Source: an uncultured beta proteobacterium
GTDB taxonomy: Bacteria; Pseudomonadota; Gammaproteobacteria; Burkholderiales; Burkholderiaceae_C
DNA: 5,394 nt
Assembly (NCBI GenBank): GCA_903927495.1
Contig: CAIYNH010000210.1
Span: 1 to 5,394 of the forward strand
Direction: 5' to 3'
This document shows, piece after piece, positions 1 through 5,394 of this stretch. Numbering within the stretch: the first letter of the stretch is position 1; each line of letters starts with the position of its first letter. Both the position numbers and the translations under genes were made by a program. A model generated the notes under the pieces. That model saw only the letters and a program-made list of their open reading frames with translations. It did no database searches and was not told where the DNA came from.

Positions 1-597
<597 letters not shown>

Positions 598-678
598 TTC
601 GGCGCAACGTCACGGGGCAAAACTCCGAGAAAGCGCTCAGTTAACGCTGTGAATCCATGAATGACAAGTAAAAGACGA

Positions 679-704
679 AAAAAATGGGCTTTCGCCCATT
701 TTTT
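679..704. terminator. Bidirectional Rho-independent terminator between convergent genes
   Basis: A perfect 11-bp stem (679-689 pairing with 694-704) has the core ATGGGC / GCCCAT, a TTTC loop, and an A tract on the left flank with a T tract on the right. Each strand therefore reads as a GC-rich hairpin followed by a run of U. It lies 81 bases after the ugpC stop and 17 bases after the stop of the leftward secreted-protein gene, so it most likely terminates both. This is seen directly in the sequence; bidirectional use is inferred. Confidence 0.9.
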
Positions 705-721
705 AAATCAATTTAACACGC

Positions 722-1432
722 TTAAGGGCTCTTTTTCACAGGAGGCAACCCTGGCTTGCCCACAACGGGTGCTGCGACCTTGGATGCCAAGGCATCGTTG
801 AGCGCTTTATTTTCTGCAACGATTTTGGCGTAAATAGCATCGCACTCGGTTTTATCCATCTTTGCGTCTGCATTGGCTTTTTGTTCCATAAACACAATTT
901 CAGAGTGCCTGTCTTTCAAAGACTTGAGTTCTTTCGGATCAACAAGACCGGACTTGACACCCTCGTCCAATCTTGTTTTAAAAATACCCGCCTCTCTGGT
1001 CAGCGCTGCCAGACAGGCCTTAGGAGCGGGAACTACTGGTGCTGCAGGTGCAGCAACTGGCTTTGAATCCAAGGCATGTTTGAGTGCTAGCTGCCCATCA
1101 AGAATTTTGGTGTAAATAGCATCGCACTCTTTCATATCCAACTTTGTGTCTGCATTGGCTTTTTGTTCCATGGTCGCGATTTCAGCTTGCATGGTTTTCA
1201 AGGCAGCGAGTTCTTTCGGATCAATCAGGCCGCGCTGAACACCATTGTTCACAGCCTGAGTGAAATCAGCAGCTCCGTTTTTGATCCTGGTTTGGCAAGC
1301 TAACAGTACTTGTCGGGCTCCCGGATCTGTGGCTGCCACTGGTGGTTTAGCAGGTGTGGGTGCAGGCGTTGCAGCCAGTGCCATTGTCAATGTTGTCATT
1401 GACGAAACCGCAAACAAGACGAATTTTTTCAT
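722..1432 (-). CDS. Secreted hypothetical protein with two tandem 94-residue repeats
   Basis: Not a family I can name. The 236-residue product begins with a clear signal peptide (MKKFVLFAVSS...MALAA, cleavage near residue 20), so it should be periplasmic or exported. A Pro/Ala-rich segment follows, then two repeats at about residues 46-129 and 140-222, joined by an Ala/Pro linker and ending in a Pro/Lys-rich tail. The repeats are in exact 94-residue register, with about 40 of 79 aligned positions identical. Shared elements are DPKEL (71-75, 165-169), MEQKANAD, and ECDAIY. Each repeat has two cysteines (C46/C103 and C140/C197), suggesting disulfides. The loops K91-E102 and K185-E196 follow EF-hand spacing (N3, D5, hydrophobic 8, D9, E12) but have Lys at position 1 and lack the central Gly, so calcium binding is doubtful. 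The start at 1432 was chosen because GAGGT (1437-1441) precedes it and it opens the signal peptide; an in-frame extension to 1495 would bury the signal peptide. It stands alone, converging on ugpC. Confidence 0.78.
   Translation of the reverse strand: MKKFVLFAVSSMTTLTMALAATPAPTPAKPPVAATDPGARQVLLACQTRIKNGAADFTQAVNNGVQRGLIDPKELAALKTMQAEIATMEQKANADTKLDMKECDAIYTKILDGQLALKHALDSKPVAAPAAPVVPAPKACLAALTREAGIFKTRLDEGVKSGLVDPKELKSLKDRHSEIVFMEQKANADAKMDKTECDAIYAKIVAENKALNDALASKVAAPVVGKPGLPPVKKSP
822..903 (-). repeat. Downstream copy of the 282-bp internal coding repeat (conserved core)
   Basis: This is the best conserved core of an in-gene duplication; its partner lies at 1104-1185, offset by exactly 282 bp (94 codons). 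Bases 822-847 differ from 1104-1129 at one position in 26, and 861-889 differ from 1143-1171 at one in 29, whereas flanking parts of the repeat are much more diverged. It encodes the MEQKANAD...ECDAIY segment of the second protein repeat. Near-identity confined to this core points to strong constraint or local gene conversion. Confidence 0.85.
1104..1185 (-). repeat. Upstream copy of the 282-bp internal coding repeat (conserved core)
   Basis: Partner of the copy at 822-903, in the same orientation and the same reading frame. It encodes the MEQKANAD...ECDAIY segment of the first protein repeat of the secreted protein. The 282-bp offset holds without any gap across the whole repeat, as shown by all four cysteines falling in register. 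Confidence 0.85.
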
Positions 1433-1436
1433 GGAT

Positions 1437-1441
1437 ACCTC
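1437..1441 (-). promoter_or_regulatory. Ribosome binding site deciding the start of the repeat protein
   Basis: On the minus strand GAGGT lies four bases before the ATG at 1432. It supports starting at MKKFVLF, giving a standard signal peptide, rather than at the in-frame upstream codon at 1495. Confidence 0.6.
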
Positions 1442-1599
1442 GCAAATCATTAGTAATGAATGTTGACCAAAGAAATCTATCAACCAGGCAATCAAGCCTA
1501 GCTGATGCTAAAAAAAAACGACAAAATCGAAATTGAGTTTACGGGGTTTACCCTTGATTCACGAACAATGTTGATAGTGTTTGATAAAAATCAGTGCCT

Positions 1600-1782
1600 T
1601 TATTTACCAACAGCCTCAGGTAAATTGGCTGGATTACTCAGATCGGCGGCGTAGTAATAATCCACGCCAAGCATGACCACAATTGAGACCACGATGAACG
1701 TGCCAACCAGCGTCCACAAAATCCAGTCTTTGTTGGCGGGGCGTGTTTGCTTTGTAACAATCAGTTTTTCGTCTTGCGCCAC
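1600..1782 (-). CDS. Small single-pass inner-membrane protein downstream of glnS
   Basis: A 60-residue protein I do not recognise. It has a basic N-terminal segment (K6, K11, R14, K18), then one hydrophobic helix at about residues 20-41 (WILWTLVGTF...VVMLGV), an aromatic YYY at the membrane edge and a short acidic/polar tail. By the positive-inside rule the N-terminus should be cytoplasmic and the tail periplasmic. The start is GTG at 1782, the only possible start after an in-frame stop, with AGGAAA (1788-1793) five bases upstream, which makes translation credible. It begins 60 bases after the glnS stop in the same direction, so it is probably the last gene of the NTPase-glnS transcript. Reality of the gene rests on this ribosome site and the clean membrane segment. 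Function is unknown. Confidence 0.75.
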   Translation of the reverse strand: MAQDEKLIVTKQTRPANKDWILWTLVGTFIVVSIVVMLGVDYYYAADLSNPANLPEAVGK

Positions 1783-1787
1783 GGTAG

Positions 1788-1793
1788 TTTCCT
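1788..1793 (-). promoter_or_regulatory. Ribosome binding site for the 60-residue membrane protein
   Basis: AGGAAA on the minus strand with a five-base spacer to the GTG at 1782. It is the main evidence that this short reading frame is translated, and it fixes the non-ATG start. Confidence 0.6.
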
Positions 1794-1842
1794 GTCTAGG
1801 TCTGTTTCAATTTGATGGTAGCCTGAAGCCAGCTTTTACGCA

Positions 1843-3669
1843 TCACTTGCCCCAACTGTCCTTTAAACCCACCGACAAATTGAACACCGGCTTGGTACTG
1901 CTGTGGTCACTGCGATCTGCCACAAAATAGCCATGCCGCTCAAACTGAAAATTCTGACCGGGCATTGCATTGGCCAGTGAAGGCTCAACGATGGCAGTCA
2001 GCACCCTCAGGCTGTTAGGGTTGAGGCTTTCCAGAAAGTCTTTCCCACCAGCGTCGGGTTGAGCATCCAGAAACAATCGGTCATACATACGCACCTCGGC
2101 ATTCACGCCGCCCGCCACGCCCACCCAGGTGATGGCGGCTTTCACCTTCACCAGATCGCTGCCCGGGGTACCGCTCTTGGTGTCAGGCACCACGTTGGCC
2201 AGGACTTGCGTGATGGCACCAGTGTCATCTTTGCTGCAACCAGTGCATTCGATCACATAGCCACCCTTCAGACGCACCTTGTTGCCAGGGAACAGGCGTT
2301 TGTAGCCTTTGGGTGGTACTTCCTCAAAATCTTCGCGCTCGATCCACACTTCTTTGCCAATAGTGAAATGCCGCAGCGCAGGAGTAGGCTCACCTTCAGG
2401 CGGGTGCGCCAAGGCGGGCTGAGTGCATGGCTCCAGGTGCCCCGCACCCATGACTTCGTCCCAGTTGACTAGCACCAGTTTGACGGGATTGAGTACCGCC
2501 ATGCCACGGTGGGCCTTGAGTTCGAGGTCTTCACGCAGACAACCTTCCAGAGTGGCGTAGTCAATCCAGCTGTCGCTCTTAGTCACGCCAATACGCTCGG
2601 CAAACTGTTGCAGGCTGGCAGGCGTGTAACCACGACGACGCAAACCCACGATGGTCGGCATACGGGGGTCGTCCCAAGCGCTAACCTTGTTTTCGTTAAC
2701 GAGTTGCGCCAGCTTGCGTTTGCTGGTGATCACGTAGGTCAGGTTCAGGCGGGCAAATTCGTATTGCCTGGGGGGTGGGTTGGCCAGCAAGTCGACCTCA
2801 ATCAAACACGCCATCAGCCAGTCATAAAACGGGCGTTGGTCTTCAAATTCCAGGGTGCAGATGCTATGGGTGAGTTGCTCTAGCGCATCCTCTATGGGGT
2901 GCGCGTAGGTGTACATCGGGTAAATGCACCAAGCATCGCCGGTGTTATGGTGAGTGGCGCGCCGGATGCGGTAAATGGCCGGGTCGCGCAGGTTGATATT
3001 GGGGCTGGCCATGTCAATTTTTGCACGCAAAACCATAGCGCCATCTGCATGCTGGCCGTGCTTCATCTGCCTAAATATTGCAAGGTTTTCAGCGGGAGTG
3101 CGGGCTCGGTAGGGGCTGTCAACGCCGGGCTTGCCAAAGTCGCCCCGGTTAACGCCCATTTCTTCAGCGCTTTGTTCATCGACGTAGGCGTAGCCAGCCT
3201 CGATCAAGGCTTCGGCTGCCCGGTACATAAAGTCAAAGTAGTCGCTGGCCTGGTAGGGCTGATTATTGCCAGGCTGTGCCCAGCTAAAACCCAGCCACTG
3301 AACAGCGTCAATGATGCTGTTGACGTACTCGGTATCTTCCTTTTCGGGGTTGGTGTCATCAAAGCGCAGGTGGCACACACCACCATAGTCACGCGCCAAG
3401 CCAAAATTCAGGCAAATGCTTTTGGCATGACCCACATGCAGGTAGCCGTTGGGCTCTGGCGGAAAGCGGGTGCGAATCTTCGCCGGATCAGGCTGACCAG
3501 ATGCATGGTGTGCCGCATCGCCGGGGCTGCCAGCCCAACGGCGTGAGGCATAAGTGCCTTTTTCCAGGTCAGATTCGATGATCTGCCGCAGAAAATTGCT
3601 GGGTTTAACGGCATCTGTTGCCGCTGCGTTGGCAGTTGGCTTGTTTTGTGGTGGGTTAGGGTGACTCAT
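1843..3669 (-). CDS. glnS: Glutamine--tRNA ligase (GlnRS)
   Basis: Cytoplasmic class I aminoacyl-tRNA synthetase that charges tRNA-Gln with glutamine using ATP. The 608-residue product has the HIGH-type motif HVGH (78-81, within PPEPNGYLHVGHAKS), the FDDTNPEKE segment, YPMY/YDW tRNA- and Gln-pocket regions, and the KMSKS-type motif as ITSKR (314-318). From about residue 390 (MAVLNPVKLV) runs the anticodon-binding beta-barrel region, ending in FNLSVGLKDSW as in E. coli GlnRS. Between LEKG and TRFPPEP there are 28 residues where E. coli has about 6, a Ser/Gly/Ala/His-rich insertion (RRWAGSPGDAAHH) I recall from Comamonadaceae enzymes. I chose the ATG at 3669 because family members usually begin a short way before the PSNFLRQII helix. 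An ATG at 3699 preceded by GGAG is a real alternative and would leave only 18 bases after the upstream NTPase stop, favouring coupling. The enzyme looks intact. Confidence 0.97.
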   Translation of the reverse strand: MSHPNPPQNKPTANAAATDAVKPSNFLRQIIESDLEKGTYASRRWAGSPGDAAHHASGQPDPAKIRTRFPPEPNGYLHVGHAKSICLNFGLARDYGGVCHLRFDDTNPEKEDTEYVNSIIDAVQWLGFSWAQPGNNQPYQASDYFDFMYRAAEALIEAGYAYVDEQSAEEMGVNRGDFGKPGVDSPYRARTPAENLAIFRQMKHGQHADGAMVLRAKIDMASPNINLRDPAIYRIRRATHHNTGDAWCIYPMYTYAHPIEDALEQLTHSICTLEFEDQRPFYDWLMACLIEVDLLANPPPRQYEFARLNLTYVITSKRKLAQLVNENKVSAWDDPRMPTIVGLRRRGYTPASLQQFAERIGVTKSDSWIDYATLEGCLREDLELKAHRGMAVLNPVKLVLVNWDEVMGAGHLEPCTQPALAHPPEGEPTPALRHFTIGKEVWIEREDFEEVPPKGYKRLFPGNKVRLKGGYVIECTGCSKDDTGAITQVLANVVPDTKSGTPGSDLVKVKAAITWVGVAGGVNAEVRMYDRLFLDAQPDAGGKDFLESLNPNSLRVLTAIVEPSLANAMPGQNFQFERHGYFVADRSDHSSTKPVFNLSVGLKDSWGK

Positions 3670-3717
3670 GCCCCCGATTTTAGGCGGCCTGACCGGCATC
3701 AACTCCGTCTCGGGGAA

Positions 3718-4308
3718 TTACTCCAGCAGTGATTCGGTAAAGGAGTTGATGGCCTGCACGTTGGCCGCCAGCATGGTGTAGGGCAGATGCTCACGGTCCA
3801 GAATTTCGCGCAACCCCTGATCCACTTCACGTGCCTGCTCCTCGTCCTGAAAGCGACCGATGCGGACATATTTTTTGTCACCACGCTCCACCAGAATGTT
3901 GATGTTGTCGTTTTGGCGGTACCAATCAAGTATTTGCTCACGTGTTTTAGCCACATCACAAATATTGTCAGCATAGTTCTCGTTGTAAAAAAGCACTTGG
4001 GGAAGCGAGCATTCGGTGATCAAAAAGTGCACTTGCCCATCAATCAGACTGAGCATTTCATATTGCCGCTGAGCGATGAAATACTGGTTTTTAAGCACTT
4101 CGAAATTTTGCTGCCAGACCAGCGACTTGGCATAGTCTGGAATGGTTTCAACGGTTTTGCCGCGCAAGCTCAAATACAGAATGATCGCAGAGGAAAACAG
4201 CGACTTGTCACTGCCCGGCCCACCGATGATGTTGATGACCTTGGTCGGGTAAAGCCGCATCTTGGTCTCAGGGAGATGATTAATGACGTTGGTGTAGCGC
4301 ATGCTCAT
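3718..4308 (-). CDS. P-loop NTPase of the AAA_28/NadR-like kinase type, with altered Walker A
   Basis: A 196-residue soluble protein whose plan resembles the small AAA_28/NadR-like P-loop ATPases often found in phages and bacteria: a strand and P-loop near the N-terminus (INIIGGPGSDKS, residues 25-36), a PDYAK motif (57-61) followed by an aromatic/Gln-rich helix (LVWQQ...NQYFIAQRQYEM), a hydrophobic strand ending FLITEC (95-100) where relatives usually have an Asp-Ser-Pro, and a C-terminal YVRIGRFQ (147-154) lid-like element with a final helix. The Walker A is unusual: the residue before the invariant Lys is Asp34 (GAC) where Gly (GGC) is normal. Lys35 and Ser36 are kept. Substrate is unknown; a nucleotide or nucleoside kinase is possible. 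The start at 4308 is supported by GGAAGA five bases upstream; an extension to 4404 has no supporting features. The stop lies 48 bases before the chosen glnS start, so it probably leads the glnS transcript. Confidence 0.85.
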   Translation of the reverse strand: MSMRYTNVINHLPETKMRLYPTKVINIIGGPGSDKSLFSSAIILYLSLRGKTVETIPDYAKSLVWQQNFEVLKNQYFIAQRQYEMLSLIDGQVHFLITECSLPQVLFYNENYADNICDVAKTREQILDWYRQNDNINILVERGDKKYVRIGRFQDEEQAREVDQGLREILDREHLPYTMLAANVQAINSFTESLLE

Positions 4309-4313
4309 AGTGA

Positions 4314-4319
4314 TCTTCC
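4314..4319 (-). promoter_or_regulatory. Ribosome binding site deciding the start of the P-loop NTPase
   Basis: GGAAGA on the minus strand, five bases before the ATG at 4308. It favours the 196-residue form over a 228-residue extension beginning at 4404 and over a later ATG at 4260, which lacks a comparable site. Confidence 0.6.
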
Positions 4320-4370
4320 ATTTGAAAATTGGGTCATGCCCGATAGTGTGCCCGACCGGTGCATTTTGCA

Positions 4371-4396
4371 AGGGCTTCTGACAACTGGCAAGCCCT
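4371..4396. promoter_or_regulatory. Inverted repeat in the divergent intergenic region (AGGGCTT/AAGCCCT)
   Basis: Perfect 7-bp arms AGGGCTT (4371-4377) and AAGCCCT (4390-4396) flank a 12-base centre. Two further GC pairs (4368-4369 with 4397-4398) can form if A4370 bulges. It lies 62 bases upstream of the NTPase start on the minus strand and has no following T tract, so a terminator is unlikely. It could be an operator or a 5'-leader hairpin of the NTPase-glnS transcript; neither is shown. Confidence 0.35.
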
Positions 4397-4433
4397 GCCC
4401 TCACTTTACGACGGTATCGCGACGTTTTGCGCT

Positions 4434-4460
4434 CTAGTTATGCATTTCGTCTCAAACTAG
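4434..4460. promoter_or_regulatory. Inverted repeat in the divergent intergenic region (CTAGTT/AACTAG)
   Basis: Arms CTAGTT (4434-4439) and AACTAG (4455-4460) are exact inverted copies with a centre-to-centre distance of 21 bp, about two helical turns, which is the geometry of a dimeric regulator site. It sits between two divergently transcribed genes where both promoters should lie. I see no convincing -35/-10 pair on either strand, so this remains a candidate operator only. Confidence 0.35.
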
Positions 4461-4536
4461 CTGCACTCTAACGCTGTGAAACCTAAAGTTCGCGTCGTCC
4501 CATTTCAATCCAATCAACCGCACTACGGAATTTCCC

Positions 4537-5193
4537 ATGTTTAACCAATTCAAGACACATATCATCCGCGGACTGCTCAGCACCGCCACCGTGTTATCCC
4601 TTGCAACCAGTGCTCTGGCGGCAAGCCCAGCACAATTTGACAACGCCTATGCCCAGTTTCAGCAAGCCAGGGGTGGCAATGAAAGCGCCATCGGGCAGTC
4701 GCAAGCATCTTTTGCTTCGCTGCTCAAAACCGAACCTGGTAACCCCGTGCTGCTGGCCTATGTGGGTGCCACGACTTCCATGCAGGCCAACACCACCTGG
4801 TTACCTTGGAAAAAGATGAGTTTTGCTGAAGACGGCATGGCACTGCTTGACAAAGCCTTGGCCATGCTGAGCGCTGCGCACGAGGCCCCACAGCAGCACA
4901 ACCTGCCCGCCGTGCTGGAGGTGAAATTTGTCGCTGCCAAAACTTTTTTAGCCGTGCCCAGCTTTATGAACCGACAAGCGCGTGGTGTCAAACTGCTGGG
5001 TGAAATCCTGCTTAGTCCGGTGCTGGCCTCCGCGCCGCTGGAGTTTCGCGGTGATGTCTGGATGACGGCTGCCGAGTTGGCATCAAAGGACAAGCGCCCT
5101 GACGAAGCCCGCAAGTACCTGGGCGAGGTCATCAAGGCCAGCGCCCCACAAGCCAGTGCCGCCCGTGCCCAACTCAAGGCGATTCAATCATGA
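4537..5193 (+). CDS. Secreted helical (TPR-like) protein preceding an ABC exporter ATPase
   Basis: A 218-residue protein without a family name I can give. Residues 1-28 form a signal peptide (basic FKTHIIR, hydrophobic LLSTATVLSLATS, cleavage after ALA), so it acts in the periplasm; no lipobox Cys is present. The mature part is Ala/Leu/Gln-rich and predicted almost all helical. An N-terminal unit (FDNAYAQFQQAR ... SFASLLKTEPGNPVLLAYVGA) and the C-terminal RPDEARKYLGEVIKAS...AARAQLKAI have the spacing of TPR-like helix pairs. Its stop overlaps the next start in an ATGA arrangement (5190-5193), so translation is coupled to the ABC ATPase. This suggests a periplasmic partner of that transporter, or a protein co-regulated with it. 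The start at 4537 is the ATG heading the signal peptide; a weak CGGAA lies about eight bases upstream. Confidence 0.85.
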   Translation: MFNQFKTHIIRGLLSTATVLSLATSALAASPAQFDNAYAQFQQARGGNESAIGQSQASFASLLKTEPGNPVLLAYVGATTSMQANTTWLPWKKMSFAEDGMALLDKALAMLSAAHEAPQQHNLPAVLEVKFVAAKTFLAVPSFMNRQARGVKLLGEILLSPVLASAPLEFRGDVWMTAAELASKDKRPDEARKYLGEVIKASAPQASAARAQLKAIQS

Positions 5194-5394
5194 GTCAAAC
5201 CCATGCCCCGGTGGTGGAACTGCACGCCATTCACAAGACCTACCGACTCGGTGCGCATGTCATTGCCGCTTTACAGGGCGTTGATTTGAGCGTGCAGCGT
5301 GGTGAATTGCTGGCGCTAACGGGCCCTTCTGGCAGTGGCAAGAGCACTATTTTGAACCTGTGTGGCTTGATTGATACACCCGATTCGGGCGACA
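5190..5394 (+). CDS. ABC transporter ATP-binding protein, LolD/MacB type (5' part)
   Basis: The first 68 codons of an ABC ATPase; the rest runs off the window. Visible parts are an A-loop Tyr (Y18 in HKTYRLG), the strand ALQGVDLSVQRGE, a canonical Walker A GPSGSGKST (45-53) and LNLCGLIDTPDSG just after it, which matches the LNL.G.LD.P.SG pattern of the LolD/MacB/FtsE-like group. Members of this group pair with MacB/FtsX-type permeases and move lipoproteins, peptides or drugs, or act mechanically from the inner membrane, rather than importing nutrients. The signature and Walker B motifs are beyond the edge. The ATG is embedded in the stop of the preceding secreted-protein gene (4-bp ATGA overlap), so the two are co-translated. 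A permease gene is expected next, by inference. The substrate cannot be read from this fragment. Confidence 0.93.
   Translation, partial: MSQTHAPVVELHAIHKTYRLGAHVIAALQGVDLSVQRGELLALTGPSGSGKSTILNLCGLIDTPDSGD

Noticed and set aside
642..653. 12-mer TAACGCTGTGAA shared with 4469-4480
   Set aside because: About one chance 12-mer match is expected in a window of this size, and there is no common context.
1433..1495. 21-codon N-terminal extension of the repeat protein
   Set aside because: It would place a signal peptide inside the protein, and GAGGT directly precedes the ATG at 1432.
1510..1518. Run of nine A (nine T on the minus strand) as a terminator for the glnS cluster
   Set aside because: The preceding minus-strand sequence forms only three-base-pair stems, too weak for a Rho-independent terminator.
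1571..1586. Direct repeat TTGATA spaced by 10 bp between the small membrane gene and the repeat-protein gene
   Set aside because: Short, AT-rich and likely chance; it is not positioned as a promoter for the leftward gene at 1432.
1442..1599. Promoter for the repeat-protein gene
   Set aside because: The best minus-strand candidate (TTGTCG, 18-bp spacer, TAGGCT) matches consensus poorly; no confident promoter can be called.
2899..3546. Long rightward reading frame of 215 codons opposite glnS
   Set aside because: It lies wholly antisense to the unmistakable glnS, shows no recognisable domain, and similar shadows occur at 2059-2472 and 2509-2883.
4309..4404. 32-codon N-terminal extension of the P-loop NTPase
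   Set aside because: GGAAGA supports the ATG at 4308, and the extension contains intergenic repeat sequence and no conserved-looking residues.
3787..4437. Rightward reading frame of 216 codons opposite the P-loop NTPase
   Set aside because: The leftward strand encodes a P-loop protein with a ribosome site; this frame has no such support and runs through the intergenic repeats.

Overview
The window looks like ordinary chromosomal DNA from a betaproteobacterium, most likely of the Comamonadaceae (Rhodoferax/Polaromonas-like). This rests on the glutaminyl-tRNA synthetase, which carries the N-terminal insertion I associate with that family, and on a Ugp-type glycerol-3-phosphate ABC ATPase of proteobacterial type. 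The assignment is by recalled protein resemblance, not by a search. No tRNA, rRNA, CRISPR array, insertion sequence or phage integration signature was seen.

Layout. At the left edge is the 3' part of a rightward ugpC (1-597), ending toward a strong hairpin with A and T tracts on either side (679-704) that can stop transcription from both directions. Facing it is a leftward gene (722-1432) for a secreted protein made of two tandem copies of a 94-residue unit. To its right lies a leftward cluster: a P-loop NTPase (3718-4308), glnS (1843-3669) and a 60-residue single-pass membrane protein (1600-1782). Spacing of tens of bases suggests these three are co-transcribed in the order NTPase, glnS, membrane protein. 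A 228-bp divergent intergenic region (4309-4536) with two inverted repeats separates this cluster from a rightward pair: a secreted helical/TPR-like protein (4537-5193) whose stop codon overlaps the start of a LolD/MacB-type ABC ATPase (5190 to the edge).

How the genes may work together. The glnS cluster joins an essential translation enzyme to two accessory proteins of unknown role. The right-hand pair looks like the start of a periplasmic-protein/ATPase/permease export or lipoprotein-handling system, with the permease expected beyond the edge. The ugpC fragment is the end of a glycerophosphate uptake operon.

No clear novel multi-gene system is visible. The two observations most worth checking are the altered Walker A motif (GGPGSDKS, Asp in place of the usual Gly) in the NTPase upstream of glnS, and the duplicated secreted protein whose repeats contain a degenerate EF-hand-like loop and conserved paired cysteines.
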